Positions 24,501 to 36,500 of a stretch of 64,000 bases of DNA are shown one piece after another (position 1 is the first letter of the stretch; each line of letters opens with the position of its first letter). A model generated the notes under the pieces. The model had not been told where the DNA came from. It saw nothing but the letters and a program-made list of their open reading frames with translations, and did no database searches. The translations under genes and the position numbers were made by a program. The stretch is taken from contig NC_019872.2 in assembly GCF_002234675.1 (NCBI RefSeq), forward strand, positions 8,386,950 through 8,450,949, given 5' to 3'. This DNA comes from Oryzias latipes. Its lineage: Eukaryota > Chordata > Actinopteri > Beloniformes > Adrianichthyidae.

Positions 24501-27500
24501 CTTACCTGGCAGAGGAATGTGCATTCCTGGCAAAGGCACCCTAAAAGGGGGCACCATGACTGGGGGAAAGGCAGGTATGGTAGCTGTGGGCTGGGGAACG
24601 CTGTGTGGCAGGGCTGTTGGTAACAGCGACATGGTTTGGACTGCTGTAACAGGAGAGGGAACTGTGGAGACGGTCACCACGGTGACTGGCGACACCGAAA
24701 CAGTTGAAGTCACGGTAACAACAGGGCTGTGGTCTGATACGTTGGTGGCTTTTGAGAAGGGAAGAAAGAAAACGTGAATCAGTTTTGCCCTCCAGCGTCA
24801 TGACTTTTCCATTTTAGCTAGAGGTGGTTCCTGCATGAGTTGGGACTTTACCTGGCATGGACACAGACGGGGAAGGACTGGTGATGGAGTCCGGACTGGA
24901 GGTGAGCGTCTGGGAGGGAGTGGAGGTTGGGGCCTGTGTGGGGGAGGCTGCTGCTGCTGTGCTGACTGTAGTGTTGCCACTGCTTGAAACAGCAGTCACC
25001 CCCACATTTGCACCTGAGCCTGCAGCCCCCGCTCCCAGAAGAGGATTGAGCTCAGACTGCTGGATGATCTTCACTCCCTCTGGTTTACTCCATGACGACT
25101 CTCTGGTCCGGGCATTATAGTAGTATATCTGTGCAGAGACGATGACAAATACGTGTTATAACTAAGAAAGTTACCGCAGTTTACATTATTTCTATAATAT
25201 TTGCTGTTAAATAAGGAAGGAAAACTAATCCTCTCAGCGAATCTGGGACACAAACAAACCACAGTCTGCTAAATTCTTCTCAAATAAATTAGGATTTCTC
25301 TTTACAAACAGGATGCAGATGTTGTCAACTGCTTTTTTTTTTCCCATTTACCTTTCCCTCTGACGCTTTGTTTTCTACCCAAATCTCCTCTGTAGGGTTG
25401 AGGGCGGGGTTGCCGGATGAAGGAACAGGGGGCATCCCAGGAGGAAACAGCATTCCTGGAGGAGGGGGCAGGTTGCCAATGGGAGGAGGAAGGAATGGAG
25501 GTCTCTGCAGAAACAGATACAGGTGAAGTTTTTAAACTGTACAGAGTACAGCTCCATCAGCAGACAGATGTTTTGTTTGAACAGAACAATAACTGATAGT
25601 TTGAAGGTTCATCTGTCAACAGAGTCAGACTTAAAGACAATGGGGGGGAAAAAAGTTTGTTTTGCCTTTTAATGGCTTTAGTTTGGAGTTAATGCCTCTT
25701 GGTTCATAACTACACAGTACATCTGACCTGCTCACTGATTCCTTGATTACAACTAAATCCATCTCATTTTTAAGTAGAAAATCACATTTCTTAAATACTT
25801 TTAGTACATTTTTGTACATTTGTAATTGAATAACCTTTCATTGGGTCTCAATTGAGCTGAAATGACCTAAAAATTTATACTTTAACGAATTGTCTAACTA
25901 GGGTTTGGTCTCAAACTGAATCCAATATTGAATTAAAAAAAAACTTAATAGCAAACACTGATACTCAAGAGAATCATTTTTTCAACACAGTATGTTTTAT
26001 TCAAATGTTTAACGCAGCAGGTTTTACATAAAGCAAATTATTCCCTTCAGCCTGAACTTTGTTAAAACTGCAAAATAATTAACGTTTTCTTCCTTTTGAG
26101 CTTACTTCTTTGTATTCTGCTTTATAGGACAAGCCCCAAAACACATTCATGTTTTAAAAAACAAAACTAAAGTGTTAAAGATACCGTCATCTTGTTTAAA
26201 ATGTTTCTTTAAATCGGTATAGAAAAGAAAAAAAAGAGTTGTTCAAGAACCAATATAAGTATCCAAAATGAGAGGATATCCAGCATCTACTACAGCTACT
26301 TAAACCAACAGCAAGTCAATATAAAAACTTGATTGTTGTACATTTGCACCATCACAAGGAACTTGGACCAGTGCAATAACAAAACCATGAATCCAATTTT
26401 TTAGTCACCACCTTTTCCATTAAAATGGTTAATTAAGTTAAAAATCGGTCGTTTATATTTGTCAGGAATGTATGTTAAACGTTTTCAACAGATCACATCA
26501 GTGAAGAACTGCAGTTGAACACATTAACAGCTTCAGAAAATCCTGAAGTTTGACCATTCAAGCTTCATTTTGATGGTTCAATGTTAGAGATTAAAAACTA
26601 AAAAAAAAAATGTCATAGAATTCATGAAAAAAACTTATAAGAGCTGAAAGCAAAGGCTCTGTTGTAAATCAATAACCACAGGTCTGTTTTTGAAAAACTG
26701 ATAACAGTTAGCTGCTCATTTCAGATACAAAAGAAGAGGACTTTGATGGATTTTTGGATGCTGATTGATGACTGAAAATAAATTAGATAAATCACAACCA
26801 ACTCAGTTTTGTCCCCACTGCCTTTTTAAAAACACACACTAGGAGGCATGTTTTACCGGTATGTTTAAACGTGCCCATGCCTTAAAACCCTGTGCGCCTT
26901 TTAGTATGTGTTAAATACAGAAAAAGCCCCCATACCTGAAACTGCGCCCTATAATCCAGTGCGCCCTATGGTTGTGAAAATACACAAGTTGCTGGGGTTC
27001 TGTTTTGAAAAGTTCCTTACGTTGATGTCTGGAGGAAGATGCCTTCCCTACACTAGCTTTCATTTTTAATTAACCTCGTTGTTATGGCTGGCCTGTATTT
27101 AGGTTTGTTGCTATGGATCTCGACTACTGACAGTGATGGGATAATCCAAAGAAACCCAATGCTCATTAGGGGTGTAACGATACACGTAGTTGAACTGAAC
27201 CGTTTCGGTACAGCAGTTTCAGTTCGATTTCAATTTTCAATTTCTTTGTATAGCCCAAATTCACAACAACAGTCGTATCGATTGGGCTTCGGTTCGGTTC
27301 ACTTCTGTAACGTTTCGGTACGTTTTTTCTTTTTTTCCTGCACATGCATTACAACGACCCAGCTGCTTTGTCACACTTCCCATGAATCTTAGTAGCTGTA
27401 GGCGGGGCTAACCCCAGGTCGCCACCGTATTAACTTTGCGCCGAGACGGAAGTAATGTTAGCCGTGAGTTTCCTCCGAGACGCTATTAGGCGACGGACAG

Positions 27501-29763
27501 TAAGCATGTCAACATATGGCTAATGCAGATGCGAGGCCAGAGATGAAGACCCCCCCATCTCCTTACGCTCTCCTGTGTGGGAACACTTCGGCTTTGTTGT
27601 TAGCATCCATGAAGGAAAAAGACAATTGGTCAAGTCGAATGCTGTGCAAAGATAGCGTACGCCACAGGTAACACATCCAATCTGTTAACGCAATTAAAAC
27701 GGCATCACCCGACTGTAACGATCGGATCTACAAGAAAAGAAATGTGCAAGTTAAAATGTTTTTTTTTTTACCAGTGTTAAGTATCCAAAGATTTTGGTTC
27801 CTGGCAGCTAAAAGTTTATTTTATTTTACTAAGCAGATCACCTACATAAGTCAATTTTAGCGCATCGTTACACCCCTAATGCTCATTGTGGTTAGTTTGT
27901 TTAATTTATGCTTGATAAATCTTTGTGTTGATTTATTTTGTTAGCTTTTACTACATATTGCAAAAAGGAGTCTTTTTTTTGTTTTGTTTTTTACAAAAAA
28001 AAAAAAAACATTTCCATGCTGCACCTGTAGATGAGGAGGTCCAATAGGTGGTGGCATGCCTCCTGGGGGTGGGATGGGTGGCATGTTGGGGTCAAAAGGA
28101 GGTCGTGCAAATGGAGGTCGAGGTGGCGGTCCTCTCAACATCCCAAAAGGAGGCGGCGGAGGCCGGAGCAGCGGTGGAGGGCCTCGCAACACTTGTGTTT
28201 GGGCTGGCGGAGGGGTAGGAGCTTGGGCAGGAGCAGGGCTGCGAAACCGCACCGCCTGCTGCGCCATCCTGGTACAAAATAAAAGGTCATAATATCATAA
28301 AGCGTCTTATCACTTCAAGAAACAACTGCATGCTAAGCTGTGCAAGAGCAATAATATTCCAATTATATGGCTCATCTTTGTAGTGGTGATATTGTATGAT
28401 TGCTCAGTTTTGTCTGGTCTATGTTGCTTGTCTGAGTTAAAATTTTCCTGCTTAAATAATAAAATAAAATATTATTTTCAAAATCTGAATGGAACTTATT
28501 TTTAAATTGCTGTTTTTTTAAGTTTGTAGGTAAACGTTTGCTTGCAATACTTTTTAAGCTATTTCCAAATTCATAATTTCAATGCTTTAAAGACATTGCG
28601 GGAACCCTGAAAAAAGGGGGCCATTGGTCAAGCAAAGGTCATTTAGATGCAATTAGTGAATTTATAGTACTCCAAAACATGAGTTTACCAGAGTTTAAGA
28701 GTGTTTAAATGACTAATAACACAGTGATATAGAAGAAAATGATGTTGTGCAGCTGTATTACACTACATATTCAGTATAAACACACATTAAATGTAAACAA
28801 TTCAATTAAGCAAAAATGTAATTTGAATAACAGGCTTTATTACAATGTTTACGGGAGGTGCTAAGTATTTATTTGTTCACAAAAAAATAATGAAACTTCA
28901 CATAAAGAAATATTAGATTATCTGTTACAACACTGATTCGTTGCGCCTAAAACAGCAGAATACACTGTGTGTGATCACGTCAGTCACTGATCAATCACAG
29001 GTTTTTAGTAGGATGTCAAGTCAAAATAAACATGTCCTTTAATCACACCAAAGAAAATTATGGACCAACAGCGTTAACATCCAGACAAGTCGTCCAATCG
29101 AAAGTTGTACAGGGTCAGTTTCATGATCATGAGCTGTAAAAAGAATTGTCAAGTTTAAAAAAACTGATATTTGTGAACAAAACTGGGCTGTTAAGTATGG
29201 TCAAGCTTAAAATTGCATCTCGTAACTTTGAATTTATACATGAATTGACGATAAATTACCTAAATCGAAAACAAAAAGGCTAATTATCGTCGTTTATGCT
29301 AAGGCTAACAGAAGCTAAGCCTAAGCCCATTCAAAAATACTGAATTGGGTGCGCTAGTGGTGCTGTTTACAATTGTGCACATTTAGCTCACTCACAAAGT
29401 ATGTTTATATTAGGATTTCTGTGCTACCTAAAAACAAGCACAATGTATGTTAGCCGGTCGGCCAGTCTCGGAACTTTGGATACGTGAATGTTTACCGCGT
29501 GTGAACAGCAGAGGCGAGGCGAGCCGCCTAAAAACACAGGCTAGTTAGCTAGAAGCTAGTTAGCTGGCGTGGTGAAATTCGCAAGGAAAGCATCTCATTT
29601 GATCCCAATCTCTTAACCAAAAAAAATCCCGAACTTAAGCACAGTAAATTTCCCATTAAGCTCAGTTTTATGTCCAGTTTGTATCTAATTTATGACATAA
29701 TTTCCCTAGCTCTAACCTGTTGTCGTTGAATCCAATAGACTCGTTCTCTGTCTGGTCCGCCAT
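15536..29763 (-). CDS. tcerg1: Transcription elongation regulator 1 (CA150)
   Basis: Nuclear protein linking RNA polymerase II elongation to splicing. Exons: 29717-29763, 28025-28268, 25352-25504, 24852-25128, 24506-24748, 22965-23024, 21525-21725, 21196-21302, 20961-21049, 20717-20877, 20250-20331, 19977-20112, 19567-19656, 19339-19457, 18912-19062, 17938-18102, 17555-17737, 17183-17362, 16317-16400, 16119-16219, 15536-15737. Phases agree throughout: 1024 aa (human about 1098). Residues 17-130 are Pro-rich (RGPPP repeats); WW domains at about 137-168 ([13 protein letters not shown]), 371-402 ([17 protein letters not shown]) and 472-503 ([15 protein letters not shown]). A basic AKKRKK stretch near 550 is a likely NLS. 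Six FF domains fill 600-1020 (for example [22 protein letters not shown]), ending [12 protein letters not shown]. The long Gln-Ala repeat of mammals is absent. Exon 6 (60 nt) is an in-frame cassette. The start MADQTENES has an ordinary context. Teleosts may carry a and b paralogues; which one is unclear. Confidence 0.96.
16468..16669. repeat. MITE family A, copy 1 (short, degenerate)
   Basis: Ends AAAGACCCACTCA and TGAGTGGGTC are inverted. The interior shares GATTTGAATAAAGAAATAC and AAAATGCCA blocks with the copies at 23450, 50660 and 56251. Located in tcerg1 intron 18. Confidence 0.65.
18604..18635. repeat. Perfect 15-bp hairpin
   Basis: ATTCACCTCTCCAGG, loop CA, then CCTGGAGAGGTGAAT. The two arms are exact reverse complements. 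Lies in tcerg1 intron 15. Confidence 0.95.
22247..22750. other. tcerg1 intron 6 interior, no gene seen
   Basis: Overlapping short minus-strand open frames occur here but show no domain, no good splice context and no codon pattern like the surrounding exons. I treat the stretch as intron. Confidence 0.6.
22965..23024 (-). other. 60-nt cassette exon of tcerg1
   Basis: Encodes [20 protein letters not shown] between the Pro-rich segment and WW2. It starts and ends in the same phase, so skipping keeps frame. The corresponding human segment (MMQIV...VKT) is known from transcripts, and length symmetry suggests alternative use. Confidence 0.6.
23450..24061. mobile_element. MITE family A, copy 2 (full length)
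   Basis: The 16-bp ends TTAAAGACCCACTCTG and CAGAGTGGGTCTTTAA are exact inverted repeats, 612 bp overall. The interior has CATGGATCTATTTGTCTAC and GGAGCAGAGCAGGGA blocks that recur near 50812 and 56598. No transposase. In tcerg1 intron 5. Confidence 0.85.
25505..26869. other. Left part of tcerg1 intron 2, no gene seen
   Basis: AT-rich intron sequence without recognisable repeats or exons. Confidence 0.6.
26870..26990. repeat. Short interspersed repeat with 'GCGCC-TATAATCC' blocks
   Basis: Contains CTGCGCCCTATAATCCAGTG and GCGCCCTATGGTTGTGAAAA, a pattern that recurs in many fish genomes as a non-autonomous element. Assigned from pattern memory. Confidence 0.45.
27167..27878. mobile_element. 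Non-autonomous hAT element with 8-bp target duplication
   Basis: Inverted ends TAGGGGTGTAACGATACAC... and ...ATCGTTACACCCCTA are flanked on both sides by ATGCTCAT (27159-27166 and 27879-27886), an exact 8-bp target site duplication typical of hAT transposons. The interior keeps pieces of a BED zinc-finger exon (around 27570-27735, CTCCTGTGTGGGAACACTTC, GGCATCACCCGACTG). It is internally deleted, with no transposase. Sits in tcerg1 intron 2. Sister of the element at 36121-37148. Confidence 0.92.
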
Positions 29764-29930
29764 TACAGGAAAGTGTTTCTTGACTCTTCCTGGAAACGCC
29801 CCTTTGTGGTTTCTCTGTTTCTGGTTCGCTATTGGTAGCTGTCAATCAAAAAGTTTAACGAGTTGTACAAAATCTGATTGGATAGATGGTCTCTCGCGAG
29901 TGTTCCGTTTAGATCTCATTGGTCTTTTTT
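29764..29930 (-). promoter_or_regulatory. tcerg1 promoter region
   Basis: Three CCAAT boxes on the minus strand (ATTGG at 29831, 29877 and 29918) and TCTCGCGAG at 29892-29900, nine of ten bases of the TCTCGCGAGA core-promoter motif found at housekeeping genes. All lie within 170 bp of the tcerg1 ATG. Confidence 0.55.
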
Positions 29931-32900
29931 ATTTGTGTACTAGGTGATGTCTTTGTTCAATGAAAGATCACAGTCGTCTTCATTTCATAGATCTCAAATG
30001 ATAAACTACGCATTAACGTTGTTTTATGTTTAACTAAGACGCATAGTTGTAAGGTTTTACACAAAAAACAATGCATAACTTGCAAAACCTTGCCTGAAAA
30101 AAATAAAATTGTTTGCACACACAATACCCAAAAGTCCCAATAATATATTTTTCAAATGTTCTCATCAAGTAACTTTTATGTCTATTTAAAAAAAACTATT
30201 TTTTCTATCATTATCCTGAAATCTCTTCATGTACTGAATACTTCAGAAGAATAGTTTTATGGTTTTCATGCCTCTGACAAGTTTGTTGGGAGAAAGTATA
30301 AATTTGACCATACAAATATCTTTTGACCATTTAACTTTAAATGTTGTTGTCATTGATGGATGATGTGTCCTCAACACATTCCAGAACCCTCCAAGAACAG
30401 CCACGCTGTGCAGATTTACACTTGCTGTACGTTTTCGCAGGTGTGACAAAATCCAGTCAGTCAAGCTTCTCCATTGTCAAATAAAAGGAGAATAATCAAT
30501 CATATAATCTCATTGACAATTTTAAACAGTTTTTTGAAGAGCTGTTCAGTGTAAATACTGTCCCCTGCTGGTAAAAGAGGTGGTCATGATCTATGAAAAC
30601 AGAAAACACAAAAAACCGTTCAGCACCACGAGTATAAATTTAAAAGAAGAATGTTTGCTCACGTAATATTGTTTGATTCTAGACACTGTTTGCCTTCAGC
30701 GATTGATGGGAAAAAAAACATATTTGTTGATTAATAATAAACTGTATTGGTCAACTGAGAAGTAGAAACAGAATAAAAAGAAATTAAACAAGATTTTTGA
30801 AAGTCTTTGTTGATAAACATTGAAAACTGAGAGTGGATGACGACTACACTGGATGATATGGGCAAAGAAATGACTGGAAATAGTAAGGAAGTGAAAGAGG
30901 CCACAAATACATAGTGGAGTGAATATACTAGCAGCTATATTAAGCCAAAGGAGTTTTTGTAGATCACATGAAGGAATGCCAAGCAGCTCTAAAGAACCCT
31001 TCTCTGAAACAAAGTCTTTCATGTATTTTCTTTTTATCCCAGAGGAAAACTCACAGTATTTCTTAAATTATAGAGGGACAGAAAGAGCTAATCAGAGGTT
31101 TCCCATCTAACATCATTCAAAGTACATCTGCATACAAGCTAGTGATAAAAAAATCTGCAATCATTCAAGGAGCAGCTGTCTGTTCCCTTGTGAGTGGTTT
31201 CAAAGTACGGCCTCCTCTTTTACTCAGTTAGTTTGGACCACCCACTGCCCAACAGGACTTAGGGCAACCTTTCTGTTCGACTGGTGGTAAGATAGTGGAT
31301 CAAGCCCCCACTATGAGCTCTTTTCTGTGTATGCTCTCCTTTTTGAATAAAAAAGCATTTAGTTATGAAGAGAATACCTATAATTAACAATTATATTATC
31401 AAAAATTTAAATAGAAAATGTAATATTCGGTTAGTTCAATTGAAACCTAAAGTGGATGATCTTGTTTTGTTGTTAGGTAAATTCATAACTGGACCCTTGA
31501 CTTCATAACTGGACCCTTGACTCAATAGTTTGAGCAAGCCTTCTGTTCAGCTTTACAGTCCAGCAGCTCTGATTAAAACTGATCTGCAGCTGTTTTAAAT
31601 CTGGAAATAGTGTCGTTTGTGGTTACTCACCTTTGGTGGGTCCTCAAAAGGTTTTGCAGAGTTCATGAAATCCCTGGATGTTCCTTGATTTTATTGTTTA
31701 GATTTTCTTTCCCATGTCCCACTCGATTTGTTTTAGTTATTTCTCTAGGTTCTGTTGAAAGTTAAAAACTCATTTATGCCCAGAAATCTTTTAATTTGCT
31801 TTTACATTGTCTGTTCCACTGTATATAAACCATACACTGCATCCATCAGGGCTATAGATGTATAAATATTCAGCATACGAATTCAGAATATATTTGCTTT
31901 GCCTTGTTCTGAATAAACATAACCTGGGAATAAAAGAAAAAACTCCACAAAAATGATTTTTGAATGTTATAATTTAATTTCATGTTAAAGTAAGAGCAGA
32001 AAATATAGATTACAATCGAATATTCTTTTTCCACTGAAGAGAAAATAAAATAGAATTTAAGTGAACTACATTAGCTGTAATTGTCCCATATGAACAAAAT
32101 CTTCACCTTAAATAAAATATTAAAGAAAGAGTTGCAGAAATTGTTTTTTCAAAGAGGAAACAAAATAAAGATTTGGTCTTTTGAAGAGCAGTGCCTCAGA
32201 AAATGAAGAGAGGCTCCACTTTTCTGTGTTAGCACGTCAAGCTGAAAAAACAAAAAACAAATCTATGCCCATATACAAAGTCACACACTCACTCATTTAA
32301 GACACAAACTTCATCCAGAAACCTCAAAATCACTCGGAGCTCCCACAAGAAACCTTAGCTGAAATGGATCCGGACAGAACCTTTTTTATTTCCTACAAAT
32401 CTATCAAATGTGGAAGGAATGACTTAAAAAAGGAGTTTGGGAAGCACTGTTATAAAATCTATAGAGACAGAATAGACATTTACTCGTAAAAATAAAAGAA
32501 TGATGTTTTTTTTTAAATCACTGCTGTAAACATAAAAAGGAAATTGCTGTTTTCCTTCATGGAGAATGTATCTGTTTCTTTCATCGTCTTTAGGAAAACA
32601 CTCCAGTTTTGCATTTATTTTTGCAGTGTATTCGCCTAAAACCCATTACAGAACCATTGGACAAATGAAGAATTGCTTCACTTTCTAGTCACATTTATTT
32701 ATTGGTATGATTGTCCCAGATTTAATAAAGAAACACAAGGTAATAGTGATTTGAATAAAATACTAACCCAGAAAAAAATCTTGTAAATCCAATCACACTG
32801 AAGAGCAGAGGACAGCTTTTCAAACAGTAGTTGTTAGTTGTAAAGAGCTACTGAATTTGAAATGTCTTTGTTTGTGTGTTTTTTTGACAGAACATTCTGG

Positions 32901-33500
32901 GAAATGATATAACTGGACAAAAACAGGCAAAGGAAAAGTTAATTTATCTAGAAGTGTTTAAACCCCTTTTCTGAAAGACCAGTATCTACACATTGTAACG
33001 GAGTCAATAATGGTTTGAATGGAATTGTGTCATTTTTCTGGTTGAATTTGGTCAAAAAAAGTGAGGACATGGAAAATGAAGGCAGCAGTCCTATTTTGTT
33101 TGATTTCACTGTGGCGACGTAATCATTTGTGCGGTTTGACAAACTAAACTCAGGGAAGTTTTTTTCTGTTCTACAAAATATTTAAGGGTAAAGTTCATTT
33201 TCCTGACATAGAAATGGTGGCTTGAGGCGTTCTCAATGCCTTTCCAGAACTCCTGTCTTCTTCTGAGTATTTCACACAACAGATAACCAGTTTGTGAGGA
33301 GCTTTAGTGTTGCTGCACTAACTCCGTGATTATGATTGGGAAAGTGAACATACACTGATGCCAGCTCTCCAAAGTGAGCAGCAAACAGCAAAACATGCAA
33401 AGGTTGTCTTCAAGTACAGCAGTCCTTTAATCGTTCACACTCTCACATTGTCTAACATGCCCTCCACACATACAGAAGATATCAACACCGCTGGAAATTT
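29931..33500. other. Spacer between tcerg1 and clint1, including clint1 3' UTR
   Basis: No coding exon supported. A 20-bp unit is duplicated in tandem at 31482-31521. Minus-strand AATAAA hexamers at about 32615 and 32384 are candidate clint1 ends, implying a 3' UTR of roughly 0.9-1.1 kb. Short open frames in the stretch show no domain. Confidence 0.5.
31482..31521. repeat. 20-bp tandem duplication
   Basis: TTCATAACTGGACCCTTGAC occurs twice in tandem without a mismatch. Confidence 0.95.
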
Positions 33501-36500
33501 TCATTTCCCAAAATTGCCAAAGTTAGTGAAGGCATCTTGCTTGGGTTGGACAACAGCTGGGGTGATGGAGTGAGTTAGGCCCATTCCTACTCCTGACATC
33601 CCCATGCCTGCCATGCCGCCCATCATAACCGGGCTGGCCATCCCCATATTCATGCTCATGTTCATTCCCATCAGAGCTTGGTTTACAGGAACTGCACCCT
33701 GTAAACCTGTCGCCATCGAAGTGGGCATACCTGCAGGCAGGGAAGCAGGCATGCCCGTCGCCATCGACGCCGGCATTCCCATCGTCATGGAATTACCTGC
33801 CAACATGGAACTGGATGGTCTTATGGGTGTTACATTGGGTGAGGGGCTGAGGTTCAGTCCTCCAAAGTTCTGGGCCAACAAGTTGATAGGAGGCACACCT
33901 GGGAAGAAACAGAAGAGCATAAGTGATTCTACTTTCTGCAGAATTTTATTGATTAATTCAATGTTAGTAATGTGGTGCCTCAAGTTAACCCCAACATTAG
34001 TGTACCGTACTATAAAAAAACGTACTATAAAAAATTATAAAAAAAATCTAACAAATAGTAATAGAATGTTTAGTATGCTGCTTAGACAAATATATACAGA
34101 CATAAAATAACTTGATAGGAGACTAAATTTTAGGCATTATTTTTGTAGAGTTTTGTTTAAATGTGTTAAAATCAAATAATAAAATGTGTATTAAACTGGC
34201 ATGTAAACTGTTGCATTTAAACCTAAGAAAAGAAAAGTGAAAATGCAGCTTGTGATTCTTCAGAACCCAAAGAGCAAGTTAAAAACGACAAGTTAAATGG
34301 TTGATTTTTGCAACTAATTATTGTAAGGCGAGTAGAGATTATATTTTTTATTTCAACAATTTATATTAAACGTTCAAAATTATTAAATTAAATTATATGG
34401 ATAAAAGTTTAGTAAATTAATATTTAATAATCATCAAAATGTGAAATTAACTAAAAGGGTTGTGGTAAACAAAAGGAGGCATTGTTTCAAGGAAAAATAT
34501 GTTTTCCATTTTCTTTGGACTTTAAAACAAAACAAAACTTTCAAAGCTATACCTGAACATTTTTCATAATCCCCCTTATAATTTGTAAAACTGAAGTAAA
34601 TGAGCCAATACCTTGTTGTTGGATGATATTGTTGAGAGTAGGTGGTGCTTTAGTGGGGTTGAGGCCCGCTGACAGAAAATCCAGGCTAATGTTGACAGAA
34701 GGGTCGGACCACGTTGACCCTAGTGATCCCTGACCTCCAACCCCAACCTTCTGCTGTTGTCCCGTTGGCTGATGGGATGTCATACCTCCTAAATTCTAAA
34801 AAAAATAAAATAAAATTACATTTGTGATTAAAAAAGGTCAACTGAACAGGAAAACAAATACACATATACAGGAACCCATTTAAAACATTTCTATCAAAAC
34901 AAAAATTCCAACATTCCACATTCCTAAAATTCCTCAATTAAAATCTAGGAATTAAGTAAATCTACTGTTTTTAAATCAGAATATTTGAGATTATGGGTTT
35001 TAAGTTAGAAAGATTCTAATGTTTCTGTGATTTAATAGAATTTTGATGGGTCAAAATAAAATGTCTTTCTAGGTTTACCTGCTGTGATCGAGAAAGAGGC
35101 ATGGTGGGCATAGCAACCGATGCTCCTGGTGCCACAGCTCCCAGAGAGAAAGTCATGCTCTGAGAGGCACTGAGTGTCGTATGTGGGTTGGTTAGTTGAT
35201 GGTTAATTCCACCCATAAGGTCAAAGAGCTCAGCCGACGGAGGAACAGGGCCGCGCTTAGCAGCTTGGGCGGGGGTTGCCTGGGTGCTACCAAACACGTC
35301 AGTGACAGACTGGGAAGGACCGGAGCTGGAAGGATCTGGGGGATTTCCAGAAAAGGCACTCCAGTCCCCAAACTCTCCATTTCCATTAGATGATGTAGCA
35401 GCTAGACACAAAATGATATTGGTGTGTTTAACTGCTAACAAAATGACCACACTTTTTTTCAACATATGGTAATAACTAGATAAATTTGCAAGAAGTGAGC
35501 CAGAGAAGGGGTTGTTTTACCTGTGGAGGTTGGGAGGCTGGCAGAAGCTGCAGGGGAGGAAAAGTCTGCAAAGCCACCAATGAGGTCTGAACTATCTCCT
35601 GTACAGATGGGCACAAACGAAACTTAAACAACAACCACATAAGTTTAATGCTACCCATAAGGTTTACTAAAGTAAATTGTAGTTACCTTTAGTAGCGCTC
35701 TGATTTGAAGGGTCAATCTCTAGCAGGTCAGCAATACCACTGCTTGAAGACTGTCTGGTAGACGACTGAAAAGAACAGAACACAAACGTTGAACTCATTC
35801 AATCAGTGACACTGTGTCAGTCTGGAAAGACAAAAGTGTGTGAAGACCTTTTCCTCTGGACTCTTGTCTCCAGTATAATGCGCTGCAGCCCCCAGATCCA
35901 GAGTCTTGTTACTTGCTGCTCCACTGCGCTTCCGTGTGGTGGTGGTGGTGGTTTCTGTTGCTTGTGTGATTTGGATGCTCTTCGTTGTGACGGTTTCTTC
36001 TTCATCTTTAAATTCATGCGTTTCCTGCTTTCCATTTCTTGATGCTCGGTCTTCCTCGTTGTCACTAAGGCAACCAGCAAGTTGCATCAACACTCGGAAG
36101 ATTTGCTTGGTTCTAATTATTAGGGCTGTAACGGTACACGTAGTTCACTTTTGTACCGTTTCGGTTATGTTTTTTTTTTGTTTTTTGTTGTTGTGATCCC
36201 CCAAATGTATTAACTTTGTGCTGAGGCGGAACTAATGTTAACCGCGAGTTTCCGCTGAGACTATGTTGTGGAATGAGTGTATGCTGAAGCGTGGGTCTCC
36301 CCGTGAGTTGATATCTGCGCTTGCACGCGTGCAGGAAGGAAGGGGGGGGCAGAAAGCGCATCGCAAGAGTGTGAGCATGGGTTCAGGGTCTGTTGCTCAG
36401 TTCGCATGAACAGTAATAAAAAATGTTTCCTCCAAAAGAACGGAGACTGGTTCTATTATTAACCTGCTCTAGAGGCTCTGAGGGTCCGAACGGGGAAGTG

